Source of the DNA: JBBITI01 sp963735055
GTDB lineage: Bacteria > Chloroflexota > Dehalococcoidia > Dehalococcoidales > UBA2162
Direction: 5' to 3'
Assembly: GCA_963735055.1 (NCBI GenBank)
Contig: CAVTJN010000021.1
Location: 1 to 64,000 of the forward strand
DNA length: 64,000 bases
How positions within the stretch are numbered: the first letter of the stretch is position 1; the number at the start of each line of letters is the position of its first letter. The translations under genes were made by a program, and so were the position numbers. Below are positions 1 to 10,327 of this stretch, in pieces. The notes under the pieces are model-generated. The model saw only the letters and a list, made by a program, of their open reading frames with translations. It was not told where the DNA came from and did no database searches.

Positions 1-385
1 TCGTTGTGCGCCCAGCATGGGCGCGATCTTGGAGGTGGAAGTCCTCCCGTAAGCTGACCACAGCGAATGAAGCGAAGCGCAACTGCGTGAGGGTGACCGA
101 GCGTGGGGAGGAAGCGTGGAGCGAAACCGCGAGCCGATGAACAAGAACCGGATAGGAGGCGATGCCGAGCAGGGCGAGCGGGCATGATACCGCGAAGCTC
201 TCGTGGTCAAGGCTCAGGCGGCGTAAATGCGGCGGTTGTGCGGGGAAGGATCGCGTTCTTACCTGGGGAGATCTCGCCTTATGCCTGAAAGGGCGACGGT
301 GCGAACCGGAGCGAGGAGTCAGCAGAGGCCGTAGTAGCTGCCGAGCAAGGGGCGAAGGGCCGAACGAGAAGGAAAGCCGACGATC

Positions 386-1756
386 ATGTCGCTTGGACGT
401 GCAAGGCATCAGAAGCCCGGGCAACCGGGGCGAACCGCGAGAGGGCGAGGTGAAGCCGAGCCGGCAACGGGACGCGATGAAGCACGGCTGGCGCGACAGG
501 AAACCGAAGGCTTGGGCGCGACGACCTGCTGGCGCAGGCGCTCGCGCGAGAGAACTTGGTCGTGGCGTGGAAACGCGTCAAGGCCAATCACGGCAGTGCC
601 GGGGTCGATGGACTGACGATCGAGGACACGGTCGAGTATCTCAAGACCGCACTGGCCGCGGATCCGGGAGGAACTGCAAACGGGACGCTACCGGCCACAG
701 CCGGTGCGCCGGGTGCAGATTCCCAAGTCCGGAGGCGGCATGCGGGAACTGGGGATACCGACGGTGACCGATCGGCTGATTCAGCAAGCCCTGCTGCAAG
801 TCCTGCAACCGTTGATTGATCCGACGTTCTCCGAACACAGCTACGGCTTCCGGCCGGGCCGCCGCGCGCACGACGCGGTGCTGCAAGCACAGCGCTATGT
901 GCAGGAAGGCTGGCGGGTGGTGGTGGATGTGGATCTGGAGAAGTTCTTCGACCGCGTCAATCACGACGTGCTCATGGATCGGCTGGCCAAGCGGATCGAC
1001 GACAAGGCCGTGCTGCGGCTGATTCGGCGATACCTCGAGGCCGGCATCATGGACCACGGCGTGGTCATCGAGCGCTACGAGGGCACGCCGCAAGGCGGGC
1101 CGCTGTCGCCGCTGCTGGCCAACGTGTTGCTGGACGAAGTGGATCGGGAACTGGAGCGACGCGGCCATCGGTTCGTGCGCTACGCCGACGACTGCAACGT
1201 GTACGTGCGCAGTCAGCGAGCGGGCGAGCGGGTGCTGGATGGTCTGCGGAAACTCTACGCCCGACTGCACCTGAAGGTGAACGAAGCCAAGACTGCGGTG
1301 GCTGGCGTCTATGGCCGGAAGTTTCTGGGCTACTGCCTTTGGCGGTGCGCCGGGGGCGAGGTCAAGCGCGCGGTGGCGGGCAAGGCCATGGACACCTTCA
1401 AGCAGCGCATCCGGCAGCTCACGCGCCGGACGTGCGGACGCAGCCTGAGCGAAGTCGCGGAGGAACTGCGGCGTTACCTGCCGGGCTGGAAGGCGTACTT
1501 CCGGCTGGCGCAGACGCCACGGGTGTTTCGCGAACTCGACGAATGGCTGCGGCACCGCCTGCGCGCGATGCAGCTCAAGCACTGGCGACGGGGCACGACG
1601 ATGTATCGGGAGTTGCGGGCGCTGGGCGCGAGCCGGGATCAGGCGGCGCGGGTGGCGGGCAACGCCCGCCGCTGGTGGCACAACAGCCGCCTGGAGTTGA
1701 ACCGGCTCATGCCCATTGCCTACTTCGACCGCCTCGGCGTCCCTCGACTCTCATGA
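386..1756 (+). CDS. ltrA: Group II intron reverse transcriptase/maturase (frameshifted)
   Basis: This is the intron-encoded protein that helps the intron splice and copies it into new DNA sites. The reverse transcriptase core is clear, with SYGFRPGRRAHDAV, the TPQGGPLSPLLANV motif and the catalytic YADD at about 1179-1190. The maturase/X region follows (KFLGY, then a basic helix with RRYLPGWKAYFRLAQ). No HNH endonuclease domain follows the X region. The ORF is broken: near 646 an extra C (accgcac, expected acgcac) separates the RT0/RT1 part from the rest, and a second shift near 510 separates the first 40 or so codons. The ATG at 386 is the most plausible start. It is probably an intact protein with sequencing errors. 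Confidence 0.8.
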
Positions 1757-1770
1757 CCTCAACTTCTCGA

Positions 1771-1844
1771 ACCGCCCGGTGCGGACCCGCATGCCGGGTG
1801 GTGTGGGAGGGGTCCGGTCAGCGATGATCGGCCCCTATCCCGAT
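1771..1844 (+). ncRNA. Group II intron domains V and VI
   Basis: Domain V is a 32-base hairpin (1771-1802). ACCGCCCGG pairs fully with CCGGGTGGT, and an inner TGCG/CGCA stem follows. Domain VI (about 1803-1844) is a GGGAGGGG/CCCCTATCCC stem with an unpaired A in the 3' arm, the expected branch-point adenosine. Domain V holds the ribozyme catalytic core and domain VI supplies the nucleophile for lariat formation. Both look intact. Confidence 0.8.
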
Positions 1845-2788
1845 TCGCTCGACCAGGTGCGCGCGGCCATCCGCGCCGCCACTACAGCTTGCGCACCGAG
1901 GAGGCGTACGTCGGCCTGGATCCGCCGCTACGTTCTGTTCCACGGCAAGCGGCATCCGGCGACCATGGGGCGCGGCGGAGATCGCGCCTTTCCTCACCGC
2001 CCTCGCGGTCGAGCGGCGGTGCGCGCCTCGACCCAGAACCAGGCCATGGCGGCGGTGCTCTTCCTCTACCGCGAGGTGTTGGGTTGGACCGCCGGGTGGC
2101 TCGACGGCGTCGTCCGGGCGCGGCGGCCGCGCCGCCTGCCGGTGGTGCTGACGCGGGCGAGGTCGAGCGCCTGCTGCGCCGCTCGCGGCGCGCCTGGCTG
2201 CTGGCGACGCTGCTCTACGGCACCGGCCTGCGCCTCAGCGAGGGCCTGCGCCTGCGGGTCAAGGATCTGGACTGCAGCGCGGCGAGATCGTCGTGCGCGA
2301 GGGCAAGGGCGGCCGGGATCGCGTCACCATGCTGCCGCGCGCGGTCGAGCCGGCGCTCGCCGCGCATCTCGAGCGGTGCGGCGCCTCCACGCGGCCGACC
2401 TGCGCGCCGGCTTCGGCGCCGTCGCGCTGCCCGATGCGCTTGGCGCGCAAGTATCCCGCGCCGCGCGCGAGTGGGGATGGCAGTGGGTCTTCCCGCGCCT
2501 CGCGGTCTCCGCCGATCCCGCGCAGCGGCGAGCGGCGCCGCCATCACCTGCACGAGTCGGTCGTCCAGAAGGCCATCCATGCGCGCCGCCCGCGCGGCCG
2601 GCATCGCCAAGCCGGTGGGGCCGCACACCCTGCGCCACTGCTTCGCCACCCACCTGCTCGAGGCCGGCTACGACATCCGCACCGTGCAGGAGTTGCTCGG
2701 CCACCGCGACGTGCCGACCACGATGATCTACACCCACGTCCTCAACCGCGGCGGGCGCGGGGTGCTGAGTCCGCTCGACCGGAAGTAA
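1845..2788 (+). pseudogene. intI: Integron-type tyrosine recombinase, interrupted and frameshifted
   Basis: Stitching the three frames gives a tyrosine recombinase: SLDQVRAAIRARHYSLRTEE, WIRRYVLFHGKRHP, then TGLRLSEGLRLRVKDLD (first catalytic Arg). A segment with REWGWQWVFP follows, which is the extra patch of integron integrases. It ends HTLRHCFATHLLEAGYD, VQELLGHRDVPTTMIYTHVLNRGGRG, with the catalytic His-Arg-His-Tyr set. The ending VLNRGGRGVLSPLD is typical of IntI, which recombines attI and attC sites. The N-terminus is cut off by the group II intron, and at least six frame changes occur along the gene. Its stop lies 13 bp from the convergent nuoN stop. No attI or attC site is visible. 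Confidence 0.75.
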
Positions 2789-2801
2789 TGATTCGCAATG
2801 C

Positions 2802-4261
2802 TCAGAACCGCGCGAACACCCAGCCGGGGAATACCGCGATCAGGATCGTCGGGACCAGGCAGATGACGCTCGCCAGCAGCGCCGGACGCGGCCGGTCGCG
2901 ACGCGCGTCGCACCCGCGGGCTCCGGGCTCATGAACAGGAACTGGATGACGCGCAGGTAGAAGTAGATCCCGAGGTAGCTGCCGACGAGACCGAGCACCG
3001 CGTACGTCGTGAAGCCGGCCGCCATCACGTTCTTGAAGATGAGGAACTTGGCGACGAAGCCCGGGAACGGCGGGATGCCGGCGAGCGACAGCATCGCGAT
3101 GCCGATCATCACCGCGGCGTACGGGCCGCGCTGGAACAGGCCGTGCATGTCGTCGAGGCGGTCCCGCGCCGTGTCGTCGTCGCCGCGCGGGATCGACGCG
3201 AACGCGAGCAGGTTCATCAGCCCGTAGGCGAGGAGGTAGAAGACGACCGCCTGGAATCGGCCGGGGCCGTCGCCGAGGAATGCGTAGAACAGGTAGCCGG
3301 CGTGGGCGATCGACGAGTAGGCGATCATGCGGCGGAAGCTGTCTGCCGCATCGCGGTGAGATTGCCCCAGACGATCGACACGAGCGGCAGGATCGCGAGC
3401 AGGTCGACGATCGGGCCGCGACACCGGCGCCGTGCCGAACAGCCGCAGCGCGGCGAGCAGCACGCCGGCCTTGATGATCGTGGCCATGTACGCGGTGACC
3501 GGGACGCTCGCGCCTTCGTAGGCGTCCGGCGCCCACGCGTGGAACGGGACGATCGCCGCCTTGAGGAAGAACGCGACGAGCGACCAGCACGACGGCCGCG
3601 ATCGCCATCGATGTCGGTCGAGCCGAGCGCGGCGGCGAAGGCCGAGAGCGCCAGCGTCGCGCTGCCGCCGTACAGCAGCGAGACGCCCATCAGGAACATG
3701 CGCCGTCGCGGTGCCGCCGAGCACCAGGTACTTGAGCGCCGCCTCGGCGCTCTCCGGCCGCCGGAACGCCAGCAGCACCAGCACGTAGACCGGGAGCGAC
3801 ATGATCTCGAGCCCGAGGAACAGCGTGAGGAAGCTGTCGGCCGACAGGAGCAGGCAGAAGCCGTACAGCGACGACAGCAGCAGCGGATAGAACGGGCCCC
3901 TCGGCGAAGTCGTCGCGGGCCATCAGCAGCACCGGCACGGCGAGCGCCAGCACGACCGCCTTCGCGAGCGAGGCCCGCGCGTCCGACCGAGAACTGCCCG
4001 GCGAACGGCGTCCGCGGCGTAGCCGGTGAAGGTGCAGCCAGGCACGCGACCGCGGCGGCGGCCGCCACGGCGAGCAACGACAGGACGAGCGCGCCGCGGC
4101 GGCTGCCGCGCGATCTCGAGCACGATCAGCAGCGACGATGCCGACGAGCAGGATGTGCTCGGGCAGCATCGCGGTCAGGATGGTTTGCCAGTCATTGTGC
4201 GGCCCCACGCTTGCGCTGGCGCCGCTGCGCGCCCCTCGAGTGCGCCCGCGTGCGCGCTCAT
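2802..4261 (-). CDS. nuoN: NADH-quinone oxidoreductase subunit N (frameshifted)
   Basis: This is one of the three antiporter-like membrane subunits of respiratory complex I, which couple quinone reduction to proton pumping. Recognisable blocks are FFLKAAIVPFHAWAPDAYEG, RMIAYSSIAHAGY, LLAYGLMNLLAF and the Lys-bearing GIPPFPGFVAKFLIF. The C-terminus is LIAVFPGWVFARF. The reading frame changes at least six times, all inside conserved stretches, so these look like sequencing indels. The start is uncertain: an ATG at 4261 overlaps the nuoM stop as ATGA, and GTG 4208 or ATG 4169 are alternatives. It is the last gene of the nuo operon. Confidence 0.8.
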
Positions 4262-5802
4262 GGCGCGCTCCCGGGCGTGCGCGGTGTCGGACGAGCTGCT
4301 GGTACTGCTTCGCCGCGAGCTCGGTCTTGCGCATCGGCTCGTCGGGGAAGAGTCCCAGCGCGAACACGGCGACGACGATGGCCGCGAGGATCAGCTTTTC
4401 GCGCAGGTCGAGGTCGGCCAGCGGCAGGTGCGGCGCCTTGGCCACGCCGAACAGGAAGCGCTGCGCGAACCGCAGCATGTAGAGCGCGCCGAGGACGACG
4501 CCGGTCACGGCGGTCGACGCTCAGCACGAGCGGGTAGCGCGTAGCCCTGCAGGTACTGCGGCCACGCCGCGGTGAAGGCGCCCAGCAGCACGAGGAATTC
4601 GCCGGTGAAGCCGCTGGTCGTCGGCAGCCCGATCGACGCCAGCGTCAGGATCATGAAGAACACCGAGTACACCGGCAGCAGCCTGGCGAGGCCGCCGTAC
4701 GCGGCCAGCTCGCGGGTGTGGCAGCGCTCGTAGATCATCCCGACCATCAGGAACAGGCCGGCGGCGGTCAGGCCGTGGCTCACCATCTGGATGATCGCGC
4801 CCTGGATGCCGATGAGGTCGAGGCTCGATGAGCCCCAGCATCACGTAGCCCAGGTGGCTGATCGACGAGTAGGCGATGATCTTCTTGATGTCGTTCTGCA
4901 CCAGCGCGAGGCACGCGCCGTAGACGATCGAGACGACCGCGAGCGTCATGATCGCCGGCGTGAAGGAGCGCGTCGCGTCGGGGAAGAGCGGGAAGCCCAG
5001 CTTCATGAAGCCGTACGTGCCCATCTTGAGCAGCACGCCGGCGAGGATCACCGAGCCCGCGGTCGGCGCCTCGACGTGCGCGTCGGGCAGCCACGTGTGC
5101 AGCGGCACCATCGGCACCTTGATCGCGAACGACAGGCCGAACGCCGCCAGCAGCAGCGATCTGCGCCGACAGCGGCAGCCGGGCCTGGTAGAGGTCGGCG
5201 AAGGCGAACGACGTCACGCCGGTCGTCGTCCTGCAGCGAGTACACGAGGTAGATCACGGCGGCCAGCATCAGGATGCTGCCGAACGCGGTGTAGAGGAAG
5301 AACTTGATCGTCGCGTAGATCCGCCGCTCGCCGCCCCAGATGCCGATCATCAGGAACATCGGGATCAGCATCGTCTCCCAGAAGATGTAGAACACGAACA
5401 GGTCCTGCGCGACGAATGCGCCCAGCATCGCGAACTGGATCAGGAACACCATCGAGTAGAAGAGCTTGACGTCCTTCGTGATCGCGGTGAACGCGCCGGC
5501 GACGACCAGCGGCCCGAGGAACGCGGTCAGCAGCACGAGCAGCACGTTGTAGCCGTCGAGGCCGATCTGGTAGTAGACGCCCCAGTCGGGAATCCACGGG
5601 ATGCGCGTCTCGAACTGCAGGCCGGCGACGCCGCGTCGAAGTGCACGTAGAGCCACGCGGTCAGCGACGAACTGGACGAGCATCACCCAGAACGAGATCC
5701 AGCGGATCGAGCCCGTCCTGCTGCGCCGGGGATCACGACCAGCAGGCGCATGCCCGCGACCGGCAGGTACAGGACGACGTTCAGCAGCGCGGCATCAGCC
5801 AT
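4258..5802 (-). CDS. nuoM: NADH-quinone oxidoreductase subunit M (frameshifted)
   Basis: Antiporter-like membrane subunit of complex I. Conserved parts are WETMLIPMFLMIGIWGG, PLHTWLPDAHVEAPTAGSV, LLKMGTYGF, IKKIIAYSSISHLGYVMLG, MVSHGLTAAGLFLMVGMIYERCHTR (split by a shift near 4827) and the Lys-carrying helix LASIGLPTTSGFTGEFLVL. Its length of about 514 codons is normal for the family. The ATG at 5802 overlaps the nuoL stop. Near 4827 one extra base turns an expected ATCAGCC into ATCGAGCC on the coding strand. At least four more shifts occur. Confidence 0.85.
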
Positions 5803-7697
5803 GGCGGAAGCTCCACACCAGCGCAGGCGATGATCGCCGATGAGCACGAAGAACGCGTAGCGGTGCAGGTTGCCGCTCTGCACGCGGGAGAACACGCCGG
5901 CGGTGCGCTGCGCGAGGCGGGCGAGGCCGTTCAGCGTGCCGTCGAGCAGGAACCGGTCGCCGAAGCGCAGGAAGACGCGCTCCGAGATCCACGTCGAGCG
6001 GCCGGCCGAGGAACCGCTCGTAGGCTTCGTCGACGAAATACTTGTTGTAGAGCAGCCGGTGCAGGCGCGGCGAAGCGCTCGGCGAGCCGCGTCGGCGCGA
6101 GCGAGTGCCGCCGCCGAAGATCAGCCACGCGCCGGCGAGACCGCGCGAGCGGCGATCGCCACCGACAGGATCAGCAGCGGCATTTCGAAGTGATGCAGCG
6201 CTTCCGGCGTCTTCGCCATCGGCAGCAGCGGCTCGAGGAAGTGCGGCAGCGCGACGAAGCCGCCGACCGCCGACAGGAGCGCCAGCACCATCAGCACGCC
6301 GGTCATCGACAGCGGCGACTCGTGCACGTGGTGCTCGACCTCGGGCTCCATCCGCGAGCGGCCGAGGAACACGAGCCACAGCAGCCGGAACATGTAGAAC
6401 GCCGTCATCAGCGCGGTGGCGGCCATGACCGCCCACAGCACCGGCGAGCCGCCGCGCGAGCTGGCGAACGCGTTCCACAGGATCTCGTCCTTCGACCAGA
6501 AGCCGGCGAGCGGCGGAATGCCGGCGATGGCCGCCGTCGCGATCGCGAACGTGACGAACGTGATCGGGATCCTCTTCGCGAGCCCGCCCATCTTGCGGAT
6601 GTCCTGCTCGCCGCGAGAGCGCGTGGATCACGCTGCCGGCGCCGAGGAACAGGCAGGCCTTGAAGAACGCGTGCGTGTAGACGTGGAAGATGCCGACGCC
6701 GTACGCGCCGACGCCCAGCGCGACGAACATGAAGCCGAGCTGCGACACGGTCGAATAGGCGAGCACCTTCTTGATGTCGGTCTGCGCGAGGGCGATCGTG
6801 GCCGCGAAGAACGCCGTCGCCGCGCCGATCACGGTGATCGACCACCGAGGCCGCCGGCGCCTGCAGGTAGAGCCCGGACATCCGCGCGACGAGATAGACG
6901 CCGGCGGTCACCATCGTCGCCGCGTGGATCAGCGCCGACACCGGGCGTCGGGCCCGCCATCGCGTCGGGCAGCCAGACGTGCAGCGGAATCTGCGCCGAC
7001 TTGCCGGTGGCGCCGATGAACAGCAGGATGCCGGCCAGGCTCGCGGACACGATCGGCACCGGGCCGCTCGCGAACGCCGCGTTGATCCTGTCCATGTCGA
7101 GCGTGCCGAACGCCCAGTACAGCAGGAACATGCCGAGCAGGAAGCCGGCGTCGCCGATCCGGTTGGTGACGAACGCCTTCTTGCCGGCGGCCGCGTTGAC
7201 GGGGTCGTCGAACCAGAAGCCGATCAGCAGGTAGGAGGCGAGCCCCACGCCTTCCCAGCCGACGAACAGCACCAGCAGCGAGCGCCCGAGGACGAGCGAG
7301 AGCATGAAGAACAGGAACAGGTTGAGGTACGCGAAAAAGCGGGCGTAGCTCTTGTCGTCGTGCATGTAGCCGATCGAGTAGATGTGGATCACCGACCCCA
7401 CGCCGGTGACGATCAGCGCCATCACCGCGGAGAGGCGGTCGAAGTAGAACGCGATCTCGAACGAGCGCTCGCCGATCCGCGCCCACGTGTAGGCGACGTC
7501 GATCAGCGGCGCGCCGCCGGTCGCCTGCAGCTCGAGGAAGCTCCGCATCGTCGAGCAGGAAGGACACGATCGGCAGCCCGCAGCCGACGACGGTGACGAA
7601 GCGGTTGCCGAAGGCGCTCGCGTTGCGTGGCGAGCAGGCCGTTCAGCACGACACCGACGAGCGGCAGGACGACGATCAGGGTGAGCAGGTGCGTCAC
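5795..7697 (-). CDS. nuoL: NADH-quinone oxidoreductase subunit L (frameshifted)
   Basis: The largest antiporter-like subunit of complex I, with the long lateral helix at its C-terminus. Visible blocks are FVGWEGVGLASYLLIGFW, KKAFVTNRIGDAGFLLG, KSAQIPLHVWLPDAMAGPTP, VSALIHAATMVTAGVYLVAR, TDIKKVLAYSTVSQLGFM, HAFFKACLFLGAGSVIH and GIPPLAGFWSKDEIL. The start is a GTG at 7697 (VTHLLTLIVVLPL), three bases past the nuoK stop. The stop TGA at 5795-5797 lies within the first codons of nuoM. Total length is about 634 codons, usual for NuoL. Frame changes occur near 7620, 7545, 6945, 6840, 6610 and several times after 6130. Confidence 0.85.
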
Positions 7698-7700
7698 CGA

Positions 7701-8004
7701 CTATCCTTTCAGGTCCGCGAAGGCGTCGGCTTCCAGCGTGCGCTTCCGGCGCACGAGCAGCAGCACGATGGGAATGGCGATGGCGATCTCGGCCGCGGCG
7801 ACGACGAAGATCAGGAACACCAGCACCGCGCCGGCCGCCGTGCCCGTCTGCTGCGCGAAGCGTGACGAGCGAGAGGTTGACGCCGTTCAGCATGAGCTCC
7901 ATGCACATCAGCATGACGAGCAGGTTGCGCCGGACGATGACGCCGAGCAGCCCCAGCGCGAACAGCGCGACGGCGAGCAGGAGGAGCAGCTGCAGCTTAT
8001 CCAT
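7701..8004 (-). CDS. nuoK: NADH-quinone oxidoreductase subunit K (one frameshift)
   Basis: Small three-helix membrane subunit of complex I (about 101 residues, usual length). The N-terminal helix and the segment LLVMLMCMELMLNGVNLSLV carry the conserved membrane Glu. After a single inserted base near 7862 the frame continues as TGTAAGAVLVFLIFVVAAAE and ends RKRTLEADAFADLKG. The span of 304 bases, three times 101 plus one, fits one insertion. The ATG at 8004 overlaps the nuoJ stop by eight bases. Confidence 0.88.
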
Positions 8005-8519
8005 GGCGCTTGCGCGCGCCCTTGATGACCGCCAGCGCCGCGACGACCGCGGCGACCAGCAGCACCGACGTCAGCTCGAAGTGCAGCCAGTATTCGTTGA
8101 GGAAGGCGACCGCGAACTGCTGGAGGCCGAACGAGACCGTCGTGCTGGCCGGCGCGTAGTGGCCGTGCCAAAGCGCGTACACGAGCACCGCCAGCAGCAG
8201 CACGCCGCCGACGACGCCCGGCACGAGCAGCCGCGAGAAGCGGCGCGTGAACGACGGGTCGCGCACGTCGAGCAGCATGATCACGTAGACCATGAACACC
8301 ATCACCGCGCTGACGTAGATCAGCACCTGGAAGGCGGCGATGAAGTGCACGCCGAGCAGGCCGTAGATCCCGCCCAGGAACACCATCGTCGAGATCAGCG
8401 CCATCGCGACCTGCATCGGGTGCCGCAGCACGAGCATCATCGCCGCCGGCGACGAGCGCCGCGACGCCGAAGATCGCCAGCAGCAGCGTGTCGAGGTTCT
8501 GCAGCAGGGTCTCGATCAT
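7997..8519 (-). CDS. nuoJ: NADH-quinone oxidoreductase subunit J (one frameshift)
   Basis: Five-helix membrane subunit of complex I next to NuoK and NuoA. The start ATG at 8519 gives MIETLLQNLDTLLLAIFGVA. After a shift near 8447 the protein continues VLRHPMQVAMALISTMVFLG, then VLIYVSAVMVFMVYVIMLLD, the pi-bulge helix region of this family. The C-terminus is KGARKRHG. The span (523 bases) is one base longer than a multiple of three, again an insertion. The start lies about 40 bases past the nuoI stop. Confidence 0.88.
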
Positions 8520-8552
8520 GCGGCGGCCCCCTTGGCCTTGGTTGTCGTGGGG

Positions 8553-8607
8553 CCGCCTTCAGGCGGCTCGTGGCCGTGCGCCTTGTCGCGTCCGGCTGAA
8601 GCCGGAC
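8553..8607. repeat. Two REP-like palindromes at the end of nuoI
   Basis: CCGCCTTCAGGCGG (8553-8566) and GTCCGGCTGAAGCCGGAC (8590-8607) are short near-perfect palindromes. The second lies inside the last codons of nuoI and the first overlaps its stop region. Together they resemble repetitive palindromic elements scattered in GC-rich genomes. The second replaces part of the NuoI C-terminus with a non-conserved tail. No similar element occurs after 13 kb. Confidence 0.55.
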
Positions 8608-9172
8608 CCACGGGCCGCGCCCTTCGGCGGATAGGGCTTGGCGACGTCGCTCTGCGGATTCCAGGTGAGGAGCTCGTCCATCGGGAGCCACATGTCGCTC
8701 GCGGTTCGCCGGACGGCAGTTCGGGCACTTCCTTCACCATGCGGATCGCGTCCTCGGGGCAGGCCTCGACGCACAGGCCGCAGAAGATGCAGCGCGAGTA
8801 GTCGATCTCGAAGCGCGACGGGGACTTGGGATGCGCGGGATCGTCGGGGTCGAAGGCCGCGTCGATCTCGATCACCTGCGCCGGGCACACCGTCGCGCAC
8901 ATGTTGCAGGCGACGCACTGCGGCGGGCCGTCGGGCCGCTGCGTCAGGACGTGCTTGCCGCGGTTGCCCGCCGCGTAGTCGGCGCGCGTCTCCTCGGGGT
9001 AGTAGGTGGTGAGCGCGCCCTTGCGGCCCGTGCACCACTGCCACATGTTGCGCAGGAACACGCCGCTGGTGATGCCGAGGCCGCGCAGGATCTCGAACAG
9101 GTACGCCCGCTCCCACCAGCCCATGGTGGGCTCGTTCCAGTACACCTTGCGCGGATGCGGCTTGTCGTTCAA
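8559..9172 (-). CDS. nuoI: NADH-quinone oxidoreductase subunit I, 2x[4Fe-4S] (one frameshift)
   Basis: Peripheral-arm subunit of complex I that carries electrons through clusters N6a and N6b to N2. Both ferredoxin motifs are complete: CVACNMCATVCP and CIFCGLCVEACP. The TTG at 9172 overlaps the nuoH stop as TTGA and starts LNDKPHPRKVYW. A frame change near 8705 is needed to continue as MWLPMDELLTWNP. The last 20 or so residues (GSGFSRTRQGARPRAA) come from a palindromic repeat and are not part of the family. Total about 204 codons. Confidence 0.88.
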
Positions 9173-10327
9173 GGCGCGTACCCTTGCAGCGACCAGGCCA
9201 GCACGGCGGTGACCGTCAGGTTGACGAGCGCCAGCGGCAGCATGAACTTCCACGCGAACGTCAGCACCTGGTCGTAGCGGAAGCGCGGCAGCGACCAGCG
9301 GATCAGGATCTGGAAGCTCGCGATCAGCAGCACCTTGGCGAGGAACACGACCAGCTGCGTCACGACGACCGCGCCGTGGCTCATCGGGACCACGTGGCCT
9401 CCCGGGAACGCGAACCCGGCGTCGGTCATGAACGGCAGGTTGTAGCCGCCGAGGAACAGCGTCGTGAACAGCGCGGCGACGATCGCGATCTCGATGAACT
9501 CCGCGAACATGAAGAGGCCCATCTTCATCGCGCTGTACTCGGTGTAGAAGCCGGCGATGAGCTCCGACTCCGCTTCGGGCAGGTCGAAGGGGATGCGCTT
9601 GTTCTCGGCGATCGCGGCGGCGAGGAACAGCGTCGCGGCGAACGGCTGGTGGAAGACGCCCCACGCGGGCAGGAACCCCAGCAGCGTGCCCGATTGCTGC
9701 TGCACGATCGCGGTGAGGTCGAGCGTGCCGTAGATGAGGATCAGCCCGAGGACGGTCAGCCCCATGATGAGCTCGTAGGAGATCATCTGCGAGCCGGCGC
9801 GCAGCGCCCCCAGCATCGAGAACTTGTTCGACGACGACCAGCCGGCGAGCATCGCGCCGATGATCGACATGCCGCCGAACGCGAACACGATCAGGAGGCC
9901 GGCGTCGAGCCGGGCGATCTGCATCGGGTAGGTCCGGTCGCCGAACCAGGCGGCCGCGGCGGGGATTCCCTGCAGCAGCTTCGCCGGATCGAGCGATGCC
10001 GCCGAAGGGGATGACGGCGAAGACCAGCAGCACCGGCGTGAACACCACCCACGGCGCCACGGCGTACGCGTACCAGTCGTAGGACTGCGGCCGCCAGTCC
10101 TCCTTCACCAGCATCTTGAGGCCGTCGGCGAGGCCGTGGAACAGCCCCAGCCAGATCATCTTGAACTGCGTGAACGGGATGCGGACGTAGGCACGGTTGG
10201 CCCCGATCCGGTCGGACATGACCGCCGCCTGCTTGCGCTCGACCCAGGTCAGCACCGTGCCGAACGTCATCAGCACGCCGAGCCCGTAGCCGATGTACAC
10301 GAGATAGATGACGAGATCCTGGATCAC
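9169..10327 (-). CDS. nuoH: NADH-quinone oxidoreductase subunit H (one frameshift)
   Basis: Membrane subunit that forms most of the quinone chamber of complex I. Clear motifs are TWVERKQAAVMSDRIGANRA, GLFHGLADGLKMLVKED, then GWSSSNKFSMLGALRAGSQM, SYELIMGL and the acidic loop KRIPFDLPEAESELIAGFYTE. The protein ends AVLAWSLQGYAP. GTG 10327 (VIQDLVIYLVYIGYG) is the likely start and overlaps the nuoG stop as GTGA. The span of 1,159 bases is one too many, and the shift lies near 9995. About 386 codons, usual for NuoH. Confidence 0.88.

Larger units (their letters stand above)
6..1844 (+). mobile_element. Complete group II intron
   Basis: The element begins with the canonical group II 5' end GTGCGCCCAGCATGGGCG at position 6 and ends with a domain V/VI pair whose last bases are CCCCTATCCCGAT near 1844. 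About 380 bases of structured ribozyme come before an intron-encoded reverse transcriptase. Group II introns are self-splicing retroelements that move by reverse splicing into DNA. Only five bases of 5' exon remain at the window edge. The 3' exon reads directly into an integron-type integrase from its N-terminal region, so the intron appears to interrupt that gene close to its start. The exact 3' end is good to about one base. Confidence 0.85.

Noticed and set aside
641..1681. 346-residue ORF on the minus strand
   Set aside because: It is the complement of the intron reverse transcriptase; no known family is seen.
3143..4537. 464-residue ORF on the plus strand
   Set aside because: It is an antisense frame of nuoN and nuoM in GC-rich DNA, with low-complexity Arg-rich content.
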